20,083 nucleotides of DNA from DASZYF01 sp035545535 (GCA_035545535.1 DASZYF010000067.1:1-20083); one strand, 5' to 3'. Counted from the first letter of the stretch, positions 12,400 to 20,083 are shown. Notes: generated from the letters alone by a model not told the origin. Numbers and translations: made by a program.

Positions 12400-13278
12400 G
12401 TGACGCTGGCGACCGGGCCTTCGGCCGGCCAGGCTTCGTCGGCGACCCTGATGCCGTACCGGGAGCCGGCCGGCCAGCGGCGGCTGCGCGCCGCGCTGCG
12501 CGGCATCGGCGAGCTCTTCATCACCTGCGGGCTCGTCGTCCTGCTCTTCGTCGTCTACCTGCTCTGGTGGACCGACGTGCAGCAGCGCCACGTGCAGAAG
12601 GCGCTCACCAAGCAGCTCGAGCAGGAGTGGGCGGACAACGAGGCTCCGGGCATCGACGTCCCGGCCGTGCCGGGCGACGCGCTGGGCATCCTGTTCATCC
12701 CGCGCCTCGGCAGCCGCTGCGACGCTTCGGGCTGCTCCAAGGGCTACAACCAGATCGTCGTCGAGGGCGGCGACGTGAACACCTCCGCCGGCGCGGCGCT
12801 CGAGGACGAGGTGCTGGCCAAGGGCCCGGCCCACTACCCGGGCACGGCCCCCATCGGCGGCGTGGGCAACCTGGCGATCGCCGGCCACCGCGTCACGCAC
12901 GGGCACCCGTTCAAGCAGCTCATGGACCTGAAGCCCGGCGACGCGATCGTGTTCGAGACGAAGGACTACTGGTACACCTACTCCGCCGTGTCGATGCAGC
13001 AGGTGCGGCCGACGTTCGTCGACGTCGCCTTGCCCGTGCCCCCGCCCGCCCCCGCCGGCGAGTTCGACCACAAGGCGTGGCCGGCGGTGGCGTTCCACGC
13101 GGGCGAGCACCTGCTGACCTTCTCGACGTGCACGCCGGAGTACACGGCGACCTACCGGCTGATCCTGCACGGCACGCTCAGCGCGAAGGAGCCGCGCACG
13201 CCGGGGACCGTGCCGCTCGCCCTGCAGCCAGGGCACGGACTCGCCGAGGACCACGACACCTATGCCCCGCTGACGTGA
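12400..13278 (+). CDS. Class E sortase
   Basis: 292 residues. Cytoplasmic N-terminus, one membrane segment (about 38-57, LFITCGLVVLLFVVYLLWW), then an extracellular sortase domain. Catalytic residues: H163 in LAIAGHRVTHGHPF, C244 in LLTFSTCTPEYTATYR and R253 in the same motif. Class E enzymes are typical of high-GC actinobacteria and cut an LAXTG-type sorting signal to attach proteins to peptidoglycan. An extra Cys pair (SRCDASGC, C107 and C112) lies before the catalytic core. C-terminus is a Pro-rich tail. Start GTG 12400, predicted leaderless. The next two genes follow closely (10-nt gap, then a 4-nt overlap), so sortase, small membrane protein and pabA likely share an operon. Confidence 0.93.
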   Translation: MTLATGPSAGQASSATLMPYREPAGQRRLRAALRGIGELFITCGLVVLLFVVYLLWWTDVQQRHVQKALTKQLEQEWADNEAPGIDVPAVPGDALGILFIPRLGSRCDASGCSKGYNQIVVEGGDVNTSAGAALEDEVLAKGPAHYPGTAPIGGVGNLAIAGHRVTHGHPFKQLMDLKPGDAIVFETKDYWYTYSAVSMQQVRPTFVDVALPVPPPAPAGEFDHKAWPAVAFHAGEHLLTFSTCTPEYTATYRLILHGTLSAKEPRTPGTVPLALQPGHGLAEDHDTYAPLT

Positions 13279-13288
13279 GGACCGGCTG

Positions 13289-13456
13289 ATGTACTCGTGG
13301 GTCTGGCGGCACCTGCCGGGACCGGTGCTGCTGCGCGCGTTGATCTCGCTGATCCTCATCGCGCTCGTGGTCATGGCGCTGTTCCACTGGGTGTTCCCGT
13401 GGGTCGAGCCGCACGTGCCGTTCACGCACGACAGCGGTGGGGTGTCGTCCGGATGA
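13289..13456 (+). CDS. Small single-pass membrane protein, 55 residues
   Basis: MYSWVWRHLPGPVLLRALIS leads into a membrane helix (about 16-38, LISLILIALVVMALFHWVFPWV) and a short polar tail (HVPFTHDSGG). ATG 13289 has GAGGA 9 nt upstream and lies 10 nt after the sortase stop; its stop overlaps the pabA start as ATGA (13453-13456). Small membrane proteins at this position between sortase and pabA occur in related actinobacteria. Function is unknown; location suggests a partner of sortase or of the divisome. Confidence 0.85.
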   Translation: MYSWVWRHLPGPVLLRALISLILIALVVMALFHWVFPWVEPHVPFTHDSGGVSSG

Positions 13457-14103
13457 CCCGCGTCCTCGTCGTCGACAACTACGACTCGTTCGTCTACAAC
13501 CTCGTGCAGTACCTCGGGCAGCTCGGCGTCGACGTGCTCGTGCGCCGCAACGACGAGGTCACCGTCGACGAGCTCGACGGCCTCGGGATCGACGGCGTGC
13601 TGCTGTCACCCGGGCCGAGCTCGCCGGAGAACGCCGGCGTCTCCGTCGCGATGGTGACCGCGTGCGAGCAGCGGCGGCTGCCGCTGTTCGGGGTGTGCCT
13701 CGGCCATCAGGCGATCGCGGTCGCGCACGGCGCGGTGGTGTCGCGGGCGCCGGAGCTGCTGCACGGCAAGACCTCCGAGGTCGTGCACGACCGCGTCGGT
13801 GTCCTGGCCGACCTGCCGTCGCCGTTCATCGCGACCCGGTACCACTCGCTCGCGGTCGAGGAGGACACGCTCCCGCCCGAGCTCGAGGTCACCGGCCGCA
13901 CACCGAGCGGCGTGGTGATGGCGCTGCGCCACCGCACGCTGCCGGTCGAGGGTGTGCAGTTCCACCCCGAGTCGGTGCTCACGCAGGGCGGCCACCTGAT
14001 GCTCGCGCGCTGGCTCGCGACCTGCGGTGACGAGCGGGCGCTGGTGCTGGCGCCACCGTTGTCCGCCGTGGTCGACGAACGCCGCCAGGCCGCCTTCGCC
14101 TGA
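13453..14103 (+). CDS. pabA: Glutamine amidotransferase subunit of aminodeoxychorismate/anthranilate synthase
   Basis: 216 residues, class I glutamine amidotransferase. Catalytic triad C82 (GVCLGHQ), H171 and E173 (QFHPES); VVDNYDSFVYNLVQYL at the N-terminus and LLSPGPSSPENAG are the chorismate-type signatures. It releases ammonia from glutamine for the partner chorismate-using subunit in folate or tryptophan synthesis; the partner is not in the window. The same gene, called trpG or pabA, sits next to pknB in mycobacteria. ATG 13453 overlaps the small membrane gene. Its stop is only 4 bp from the stop of the convergent ybaK-like gene. Confidence 0.95.
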   Translation: MTRVLVVDNYDSFVYNLVQYLGQLGVDVLVRRNDEVTVDELDGLGIDGVLLSPGPSSPENAGVSVAMVTACEQRRLPLFGVCLGHQAIAVAHGAVVSRAPELLHGKTSEVVHDRVGVLADLPSPFIATRYHSLAVEEDTLPPELEVTGRTPSGVVMALRHRTLPVEGVQFHPESVLTQGGHLMLARWLATCGDERALVLAPPLSAVVDERRQAAFA

Positions 14104-14107
14104 CCGG

Positions 14108-14641
14108 TCAGCCCACCGGGTTGGCCAACCCGTCGACGACCTGCGCGCCCGGCAGCGCGCCGATCGCGGCGCCCGGGACGAGCAGCTTCGAGCGGCGCAG
14201 GCCGCTGCCGATGATCGCGCGCTCCACGGCGAGCACCCGCGGGTCGACGTAGATCGGCCAGCCCGCCGGCAGCCCGACCGGCGTGATGCCCCCGAACTCC
14301 ATCGCGCTCTCGCTGGTGGCGACATCCATCGGCGCGAAGCTCGCCTTGCGGGCGTCGAGCAGCTTGCGCACCACGCCGTTCACGTCGGCCCGCGTCGTCG
14401 CGAGCACCACGCAGGCGGCGAGCGTCGTGGCGTCACCCCGCCGCCCCGCGACGACCACGCAGTTCGCCGATGCCTCGAGCGGGGCGTCGTAGGCCGCGCA
14501 GAACGCGGCGGTGTCGGCGAGCTCGGGGTCGATCGGTGCCACCAGCCACTCGTCGTGCGCGGCCGCGGCCACCGGTGCGGCGAGCAGTGCCCGGCCTTCG
14601 CTCACCGGGACCGCGTCGAGCCCCCAGACCCGCTGTGCCAC
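14108..14641 (-). CDS. YbaK/EbsC-family aminoacyl-tRNA deacylase-like protein
   Basis: 177 residues with the YbaK/ProX-type editing domain: NCVVVAGRRGDATTLAACVVLATTRADVNGVVRKLL, KASFAPMDVATSESAMEFGGITPVGLP and WPIYVDPRVLAVERAIIGSGLRRSKLLVPGAAI, the last two being the most diagnostic. Such proteins hydrolyse mischarged aminoacyl-tRNAs (Cys-, Ala- or Pro-related); specificity cannot be read here. The usual conserved Lys of the active site is probably the one in RKLLDARKASF. GTG 14641 begins 4 nt after the pknB stop, so it is the last gene of the cell-envelope operon. Confidence 0.88.
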   Translation of the reverse strand: MAQRVWGLDAVPVSEGRALLAAPVAAAAHDEWLVAPIDPELADTAAFCAAYDAPLEASANCVVVAGRRGDATTLAACVVLATTRADVNGVVRKLLDARKASFAPMDVATSESAMEFGGITPVGLPAGWPIYVDPRVLAVERAIIGSGLRRSKLLVPGAAIGALPGAQVVDGLANPVG

Positions 14642-14645
14642 AGCG

Positions 14646-16442
14646 CTACGGGGTCGGGAGGATCGAGTCGGTCGGCGGTGCGGTCGACGGCGTCTCGGAA
14701 GGCGCGGCCGGGGTCGGCGACGGGGTCGGGCTCGGCGTCGGGCTCGGCTTGAGCTCGCCGATGGTCACGTTGACGGTCGTGTTGCGATCCACCTTCGCAC
14801 CCGGCGGGGTGTCCTGCGAGACGACCTTGCCGACCTTCTTCGGGTCGGTCACGAAGGTCGAGCTCGGCGTGCCGAGCAGGAGGCCCACGTCCTGGAGCGC
14901 CTGGCTGGCCTCGTCCTGCGTCTTGCCGGTCAGATCAGGCACCACTGACTTGTTCGTGACGACCTGCAGCGTCACGACCGAGCCCTTCGGCACGCTCATG
15001 CCGCCCTTGGGTGTGGAGCCGACGACGGTGTCCGGGTCCTTCGTCAGATCGGTCACCGACTGTGCCGGGCCGTTCTTCAACCCGAGGTTGGAGAGCTCGC
15101 TGCGGGCCTGTTCCTGGGTCTCGCCGACGATGTCGAGCGGCACCGTAACCATCTCGACACCGGAGGACACCGTGAGGTCGATCGCCGCGCCCTGCTTGAT
15201 GGAGCCGTAGCTGGGGTCCGGGCTCTGGCTGATCACCTTGTCCTTGTCCACCGTGGTGCTGAACTCGGGCGTGACCTTGCCCACGACGAAGCCGTCGTCG
15301 GCGATGACCTTCCTCGCGTCCTCGAGCGTGCGGCCGACGAGGTTCGGGATCTGCGTGCTCTTCTTGGTGTTCGAGTTGAGCAGCGACCGCGTCACGAGCG
15401 CGGCGACGACGATCACGATGATGATCGCGGCCGCGAGCGTGATGTAGCCGGCGCGCCGGCGGCGTTGCGCCGCCGCACTTGCCGCCGCCAGGCCGACGGG
15501 TGAGAGGACGGTCGTCGCCGTGGTCGGAGGTGCCAGCTGCTGGGTGCGCGCTTCGGGCGTCAGGACCGGCGTCGCGGTGACCCGCCGACCCGCGGCGACG
15601 CGGTCGAGGTCGGTCGCCATCTCGCCCGCCGTCTGGTAGCGGTTGTCCGGGTTCTTCGCCATCGCCTTGAGCACGACGGCGTCGAGGTCCGCGGTGATCT
15701 CGGGGTCGAGCTGGCTCGGCGGCACGGCCGTCTCGCGCACGTGCTGGTAGGCGACCGCGACCGGGGAGTCGCCGACGAACGGCGGGCGGCCGGTGAGCAG
15801 CTCGTAGAGCAGGCAGCCCGTGGAGTAGACGTCGCTGCGGCCGTCGGTGTGCTCGCCGCGGGCCTGCTCGGGCGAGAGGTACTGGGCGGTGCCGATGACG
15901 GCGGCCGTCGCGGTGACGGTGGCCGCGCTCGCGGTGGCCGCGCGCGCGATGCCGAAGTCCATGACCTTGACCTGGCCGTTGCGCGTGAGCATCACGTTGC
16001 CCGGCTTGATGTCGCGGTGCACGAGGCGCTGTGCGTGCGCGTAGTCGAGCGCGCGGCAGACCTCGGCGACGATCTCGACCGCGCGCCGCGGCAGCAGTCG
16101 CCCTTCGCTGCGCAGCACGTCGCGCAGCGTGCGGCCCTCGACGTACTCCATGACGATGTACGGAGTGGCTACGGAGCCGTTCGCCGTGTCATCGACGTCC
16201 TCGCCGGTGTCGTACACGCTGACGATCGACGGGTGCGACAGGCTCGCCGCCGACTGCGCCTCGCGGCGGAACCGGGCGAGGAACGCGGGGTCGCGCGCGA
16301 GGTCGGCGCGCAGCACCTTCACCGCGACCTCACGGCCGAGGCGCACGTCCCGTCCGTGGAAGACCTCGGCCATGCCGCCGTAGCCGAGCAGCTGCCCGAG
16401 CTCGTAGCGGCCGCCGAGCAGCCGACCTTCCGCGCTGGTCAC
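14646..16442 (-). CDS. pknB: Serine/threonine protein kinase with PASTA repeats (PknB-type)
   Basis: 598 residues. Kinase domain about 12-283: glycine loop LGYGGMAEVF, K42, HRDIKPGN (D144), DFG (D162), and the activation loop ATVTATAAVIGTAQY whose T177/T179 match the autophosphorylated threonines of mycobacterial PknB. A juxtamembrane linker and membrane helix (332-351, GYITLAAAIIIVIVVAALVT) are followed by three extracellular PASTA repeats (about 363-430, 431-495, 497-562) that sense muropeptides or lipid II, then a Pro/Thr/Ser tail (563-598). M. tuberculosis PknB has four PASTA repeats. GTG 16442 follows a ~30-nt leader with TACCCT as -10. Only one kinase is present; the usual pknA neighbour is missing between pbpA and pknB. 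Confidence 0.96.
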   Translation of the reverse strand: MTSAEGRLLGGRYELGQLLGYGGMAEVFHGRDVRLGREVAVKVLRADLARDPAFLARFRREAQSAASLSHPSIVSVYDTGEDVDDTANGSVATPYIVMEYVEGRTLRDVLRSEGRLLPRRAVEIVAEVCRALDYAHAQRLVHRDIKPGNVMLTRNGQVKVMDFGIARAATASAATVTATAAVIGTAQYLSPEQARGEHTDGRSDVYSTGCLLYELLTGRPPFVGDSPVAVAYQHVRETAVPPSQLDPEITADLDAVVLKAMAKNPDNRYQTAGEMATDLDRVAAGRRVTATPVLTPEARTQQLAPPTTATTVLSPVGLAAASAAAQRRRRAGYITLAAAIIIVIVVAALVTRSLLNSNTKKSTQIPNLVGRTLEDARKVIADDGFVVGKVTPEFSTTVDKDKVISQSPDPSYGSIKQGAAIDLTVSSGVEMVTVPLDIVGETQEQARSELSNLGLKNGPAQSVTDLTKDPDTVVGSTPKGGMSVPKGSVVTLQVVTNKSVVPDLTGKTQDEASQALQDVGLLLGTPSSTFVTDPKKVGKVVSQDTPPGAKVDRNTTVNVTIGELKPSPTPSPTPSPTPAAPSETPSTAPPTDSILPTP

Positions 16443-16472
16443 GTGTTCCGTCCTGTCCTGGTCGTCTGGTGA

Positions 16473-16478
16473 AGGGTA
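16473..16478 (-). promoter_or_regulatory. Possible -10 box of pknB
   Basis: TACCCT on the minus strand (16478-16473) fits TAnnnT and would give a leader of about 25-30 nt. A -35 at usual distance would fall inside the proximal copy of the 36-bp repeat, but its sequence is weak. Confidence 0.4.
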
Positions 16479-16486
16479 GGCAACCC

Positions 16487-16558
16487 GGCGCCGGGAGCCT
16501 GCGAGCGGGCCGGGTGAGGCAGGGCGCCGGGAGCCTGCGAGCGGGCCGGGTGAGGCAG
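16487..16558. repeat. Perfect 36-bp tandem duplication between pbpA and pknB
   Basis: Bases 16487-16522 and 16523-16558 are identical across all 36 positions, beginning GGCGCCGGGAGCC and ending GGGTGAGGCAG. Each copy has GCCT...AGGC arms and a GGCGCC palindrome. The repeat occupies half of the 139-nt gap and is noncoding on current evidence. Confidence 0.95.
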
Positions 16559-16581
16559 CTCGTCGGCTGCTGGTGTGACGC

Positions 16582-18102
16582 TCACTGGCCCGGCGGGGTT
16601 ACCAGGGCGTTGATGACGTCCCGCACGATGGGGGCGGCGACCGTCGCTCCCTGCGCGGCGGCGCCCCGCGTGCCGCCGTTCTCGACGAAGGCGACGACCG
16701 CGACCTTGCGGTTGCCGGCCGTGTTGAAGCCGGCGAACCAGGTGTCGGGCGGCAGCCCCGTGCCGTGCTGCGCGGTGCCGGTCTTGCCGGCCACCTTCAG
16801 CGCCGGGTTGAAGCCCGCGCCGGCGGCGGTGCCGTGGTCGACGACGGCCTGCATCATCGTCGTGAGCTCGGTGGCCACCTGCGCGCTGACGGGGTTCCCC
16901 CCGTCGGTGCCGTGCCCCTCGGACAGCTGCGACCTGTCCGGCGCGAGCTCTCTGGCCACGAGGTAGGGCGTGATGAGGTGCCCGCCGTTGGCGATGGCCT
17001 GCACCACCATCGCCGCCTGCAGCGGCGTCAGCGCGACGTCGCGCTGACCGATGGCTGACTGGGCGAGCGCGGGCGGGTCGAGCTCACCGCTGGCGAACGT
17101 GCTGCGCACCCACGGCAGCGGGAACGGCGGCGTGGGCTGGCCGATGCCGAACGCGCTCGCCTGCGCCTGCAGCTTGTTCTGGCCGAGCTTCACGCCGAGC
17201 TTCGCGAACGCGGTGTTGCACGACGTCGCGAGCGCTTCGGTCAGCGGCTCCTTGCCGCCGCTTCCGCACAGCTCGCCGGCGAAGTTCGGGATGGCGACGT
17301 TGGTGAGCGGCGGTGTGTAGGTCGCCGGCGCGTCGACGCGCGTGCTCGGCGTGTAGCCGTCGGAGAGCGCCGTCGCGCTGGTGATGACCTTGAACATCGA
17401 CCCGGGCGGGTAGCGGTTCTGCGTCGCCCGGTCGAGCAGCGGGTTGCCCGGCTGCTTCAGCAATGCGTTGTAGGCCTGCTGCGCCGCAGCGCCGTCGCGG
17501 CTGGCGATGGGGTTGGGGTCGTAGGTCGGCAGCGTCACCAGCGCGAGCACGGCGCCGGTCTGCGCGTCGAGCGCGACGACGGCGCCGCTGTTGCCCGAGC
17601 CGCCGAGCGCGTTCTTGAGCGAGTTGTACGCGGCCTGCTGGCCGGCCTTGTCGATCGTCAGCACGACCGAGCCGCCCTGCTTCTGCTTGCCGGCGAGGGT
17701 GTCGGTGAAGTTGCGGATGGCGAGCCGGTCGTCGTTGCCGGAGAGCAGGTCGTCCTCCGACTGCTCGATGCCCTGCGTGGAGATCACCCCGGCCCAGCCG
17801 GTGACGGCGGCGTACATCTCGGCCTGCTCGGGCTTCTCCTGGTGGGTCGTCGGGTCGGGTGAGTAGACGCGGTCGTAGGTGCGGCCGTCCTTCGACAGGA
17901 AGCTCGCGGCAAGGACGGTGCCGTCGCCGCCGAGCTGGATCTGTCCGCGGTCGGTGGTGAGGCGGGTGAGCAGCGGGCGGGGGTTGTCGGCGCGGTGGTT
18001 GAGCGTGTGCGCCTGCCCGACCTGCACGACCGTCGCGTTGACGAGCAGCGCGAGGAACAGCAGGCCGAGCGCGATCGACAGCCGGCGCAGCGGTGCGTTC
18101 AC
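16582..18102 (-). CDS. pbpA: Class B penicillin-binding protein (PbpA), peptidoglycan transpeptidase
   Basis: 506 residues. N-terminal membrane anchor (about 8-27), dimerisation/pedestal region to ~145, then transpeptidase domain with S235-MFK238 (acylated serine), S294-C-N296 and K440-TG442. It cross-links peptidoglycan during elongation or division together with the SEDS glycosyltransferase encoded just upstream. GTG 18102 overlaps the rodA stop as GTGA (18099-18102), which supports equal production of the two partners. The order rodA-pbpA-pkn matches mycobacteria. Length and motifs are normal for PbpA. Confidence 0.96.
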   Translation of the reverse strand: MNAPLRRLSIALGLLFLALLVNATVVQVGQAHTLNHRADNPRPLLTRLTTDRGQIQLGGDGTVLAASFLSKDGRTYDRVYSPDPTTHQEKPEQAEMYAAVTGWAGVISTQGIEQSEDDLLSGNDDRLAIRNFTDTLAGKQKQGGSVVLTIDKAGQQAAYNSLKNALGGSGNSGAVVALDAQTGAVLALVTLPTYDPNPIASRDGAAAQQAYNALLKQPGNPLLDRATQNRYPPGSMFKVITSATALSDGYTPSTRVDAPATYTPPLTNVAIPNFAGELCGSGGKEPLTEALATSCNTAFAKLGVKLGQNKLQAQASAFGIGQPTPPFPLPWVRSTFASGELDPPALAQSAIGQRDVALTPLQAAMVVQAIANGGHLITPYLVARELAPDRSQLSEGHGTDGGNPVSAQVATELTTMMQAVVDHGTAAGAGFNPALKVAGKTGTAQHGTGLPPDTWFAGFNTAGNRKVAVVAFVENGGTRGAAAQGATVAAPIVRDVINALVTPPGQ

Positions 18103-19607
18103 GGGGCGCCGTCCGGCACGTGCGCGATGGTCGGCTCGCCGTCGTCGTCCGCGCCGTCGCCAGCATCGTCGGCGTCGTCACCAGCGTCGTCGCGAACGCG
18201 GCTGACGACGACCGTCCGCGCCTCGGCGCTGCGCACGATCGACGTCGGCGCGTCGCCGTAGGGGCTGTCGTCGCGGAGGGGCGGCGGAGGGCGACGGGCG
18301 GCGTCGGAGATGCGCAGCAGCAGCGCGATGATCGCGAAGTTCGCGACGAGCGAGCTGCCGCCGTAGGACAGGAACGGCGTGGTGAGCCCGGTGAGCGGGA
18401 TGAGCCGCATCACGCCGCCGACGATCACGAACACCTGCAGCGCGATGCTCGCGGCGAGCCCACCCGCGAGCATCTTGCCGAAGGAGTCGCGCACCCCGAT
18501 GGCCGCGCGCAGGCCGCGCTCCACGATGAGCCCGTAGCAGACGAGCACCGCGACGACGCCGACGAGCCCGAGCTCCTCGCCGAGGGCGGCGAACACGAAG
18601 TCGGTGCGGGCGAACGGCACGATCTGCGGATGGCCGCGCCCGAGGCCGGTGCCGAGCAACCCGCCGCCGCCGAACCCGTAGAGGCCCTGCACGAGCTGGT
18701 AGCTCTGGTCGTGCACGTAGCTCGGCTTGAACGCGTGGAGCCAGATGTCGAAGCGCTCGCGGACGTGAGCGAACGCGTGGTAGGCGAAGTAGGCGCCACC
18801 GGCGAAGAGCACAAGACCTATGACGAGCCAGCTGCTCCGTTGCGTTGCGACGTAGAGCATGGCGACGAACACACCGAACAGGAGCAGGCTCTGGCCGAGG
18901 TCGTTCTCGCGCGACAGCACGGCGAGGCTGGCGACCCAGGCGAGCAGCACAGGTCCGAGGTCGCGGGCGCGCGGGAGCTGCAGACCGAGGAACGATCGGG
19001 TCACGAGGCTCATCACGTCGCGCTTCGCGACGAGGTAGGCCGCGAAGAAGATGACGAGCAGCACCTTGGCGATCTCACTGGGCTGCAGCGAGAACCCGCT
19101 GACGCGGATCCACACGCGGGCGCCGTTGACCTCGCTGATGCTCGCGGGCAGCACTGCCGGGAGCATCAGCAGCACGAGTCCGACGAGCGCAGCGGTGTAG
19201 CCGAAGCGGGCGAGCGTGCGGTGGTCGCGCACGACGCCGAGCACGACCACGAAGACGCCGGTGCCGATGGCCAGCCACACGAGCTGCAGCGGCGCGTAGT
19301 TGGTGCCGCTGAGGCTGTCGTCGATGCGCCCGATCAGCGTGAGGCCGAGGCCCGCGAGCATCACGACGAGCGGCAGGAGGAGCGGGTCGGCGTACGGCGC
19401 GAACCGGCGCACGGCGAGGTGCATGACGAGCGCGAGCACCAGCAGCACGCCCGCGTCGGCGGCGATGCGGCTGTTGAGCGCGTTGGTGCGCGCGATGACG
19501 ACGCAGGCCTGGCCGGCGGCGGCGAGCAGCACGCCGAAGAGCAGCAGCGCGAGCTCGGCGCCGCGGCGTCCGGAGGTGCGCGCGAGGGGGGCGGGGGCGG
19601 CGGTCAC
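18099..19607 (-). CDS. rodA: SEDS-family peptidoglycan glycosyltransferase RodA/FtsW
   Basis: 502 residues with roughly 12 hydrophobic segments. SEDS hallmarks are VWIRVSGFSLQPSEIAKVLL, SRENDLGQSLLLFGVF, QGLYGFGGGGLLGTGLG, FARTDFVFAALGEELGL and the C-terminal GLTTPFLSYGGSSLVANFAII. It polymerises lipid II into glycan strands with its partner PBP. After the last membrane helix (around residue 435) there is a ~65-residue cytoplasmic tail ending in an Asp-rich stretch (DDAGDDADDAGDGADDDGEP). GTG 19607 overlaps the pstP stop as GTGA (19604-19607). Position next to pstP, pbpA and pknB favours RodA over FtsW. Confidence 0.95.
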   Translation of the reverse strand: MTAAPAPLARTSGRRGAELALLLFGVLLAAAGQACVVIARTNALNSRIAADAGVLLVLALVMHLAVRRFAPYADPLLLPLVVMLAGLGLTLIGRIDDSLSGTNYAPLQLVWLAIGTGVFVVVLGVVRDHRTLARFGYTAALVGLVLLMLPAVLPASISEVNGARVWIRVSGFSLQPSEIAKVLLVIFFAAYLVAKRDVMSLVTRSFLGLQLPRARDLGPVLLAWVASLAVLSRENDLGQSLLLFGVFVAMLYVATQRSSWLVIGLVLFAGGAYFAYHAFAHVRERFDIWLHAFKPSYVHDQSYQLVQGLYGFGGGGLLGTGLGRGHPQIVPFARTDFVFAALGEELGLVGVVAVLVCYGLIVERGLRAAIGVRDSFGKMLAGGLAASIALQVFVIVGGVMRLIPLTGLTTPFLSYGGSSLVANFAIIALLLRISDAARRPPPPLRDDSPYGDAPTSIVRSAEARTVVVSRVRDDAGDDADDAGDGADDDGEPTIAHVPDGAP

Positions 19608-20083
19608 GGCGTAGGCGTCGCGCTCGGAGTGGGTGGGGCCACCGACGGGCTCGCGCCGGGCGTCCCGGGCGGCGGGGCGGTGCTCGCGGCGTCGGCCGCG
19701 TCCTTCTGCAGGCGCTGCACGATCGTCTCGGCGTCGGCCTTGCTGTCCGCGGTGATGCCGTCGTTGACCGACGAGCGGTCGGCCTCGGCGAGCGCGCCGT
19801 ACTGCAGGCCGGTGCGCTCGACGACCGAGTGGAGCCGCAGGCCCGCGAGCGAGCCGGGGATGCCGCGGTAGACGACGACCTCCCCGTCGGAGGTGCCGAC
19901 GTAGTACTGCCGGTCGAGGTAGAGGTGGCTGCCGATGAACAGGCCGAGCCCGACCAGGACCAGCGCCAGCGGGATGACGACCGCGGGGCGCAGGAGGCGG
20001 CGCACCGGCGCGGCGTGCTGCGCTTCCTGCTCGCGCCGCCGCCGCGGCCGGCGCGTCAGGGCGGCGGCCCGGCCGGCCGCTGA
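19604..20083 (-). CDS. pstP: PP2C-type Ser/Thr phosphatase PstP, C-terminal part (partial)
   Basis: The gene runs off the right edge; 159 residues are visible with no start. They comprise an Arg/Ala-rich juxtamembrane region (RRPRRRREQEAQH), a membrane helix (VVIPLALVLVGLGLFIGSHLYL), and an extracellular segment YYVGTSDGEVVVYRGIPGSLAGLRLHSVVERT that is characteristic of the PstP C-terminus, ending in a Pro/Thr/Ser tail. The catalytic PP2C domain would be to the right. It dephosphorylates PknB and its substrates. Identification rests on the extracellular segment plus synteny with rodA-pbpA-pknB. Confidence 0.88.
   Translation of the reverse strand, partial: SAAGRAAALTRRPRRRREQEAQHAAPVRRLLRPAVVIPLALVLVGLGLFIGSHLYLDRQYYVGTSDGEVVVYRGIPGSLAGLRLHSVVERTGLQYGALAEADRSSVNDGITADSKADAETIVQRLQKDAADAASTAPPPGTPGASPSVAPPTPSATPTP

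Noticed and set aside
16487..16558. 36-bp repeats as a CRISPR array
   Set aside because: The two copies are directly adjacent with no spacers, and no cas genes are present.
18093..19871. Long open frame of 592 codons on the plus strand opposite rodA/pstP
   Set aside because: Its product is low-complexity Ala/Arg/Glu/Asp/His sequence, the mirror of GC-rich codons of well-recognised genes on the other strand. No domain or ribosome site.

Overview
The window is very GC-rich, densely coded DNA with many GTG starts, 4-nt GTGA/ATGA gene junctions and TAnnnT -10 boxes sitting 6-7 nt before GTG start codons. Together with crgA, a class E sortase, PASTA kinase, pstP/rodA/pbpA and Zur, this points to a high-GC member of the Actinomycetota (class Actinomycetes). 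The right half follows the order known near oriC in Mycobacterium and Streptomyces (ppiA, crgA, pabA/trpG, pknB, pbpA, rodA, pstP), so the window probably lies close to the replication origin. I cannot name genus or species.

Region 1, about 1-5600, is a zinc homeostasis locus. It holds the end of a CDF-type cation exporter, an ArsR/SmtB sensor with an intact alpha-5 Zn site, a 99-residue histidine-rich repeat protein and a Fur-family Zur. Facing these is a four-gene Znu-type importer operon on the minus strand (binding lipoprotein, ATPase, two permeases). The importer promoter carries a perfect 7-1-7 palindrome that looks like a Zur box, and the smtB promoter carries its own inverted repeat.

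Region 2, about 5600-9100, is accessory and poorly characterised. A compact subtilase without signal peptide and a GAF protein form a pair. Upstream of them are two secreted-looking or membrane-anchored proteins that share an acidic N-terminal signature (DDVE[AG]HG[LM]RE followed by a Gly/Ala hydrophobic stretch). The two also share a nearly identical promoter and an identical 14-nt element at the predicted 5' end of the mRNA. Three strong hairpins separate these transcription units. This is the best candidate in the window for an undescribed system.

Region 3, about 9290-14640, holds an NTF2-fold protein, a membrane protein with three 20-residue repeats, cyclophilin PpiA, a rhomboid with a zinc-finger N-terminus and an altered GxSG motif, CrgA, sortase E, a 55-residue membrane protein, PabA/TrpG and a YbaK-like deacylase. 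Between rhomboid and crgA lies a symmetrical cluster of DnaA-box-like sequences.

Region 4, 14646-20083, is the cell-envelope growth and signalling operon on the minus strand: pstP (partial), rodA/ftsW, pbpA and pknB. The first three are joined by GTGA overlaps. pbpA and pknB are separated by 139 nt that contain a perfect 36-bp tandem duplication beside the predicted pknB promoter.
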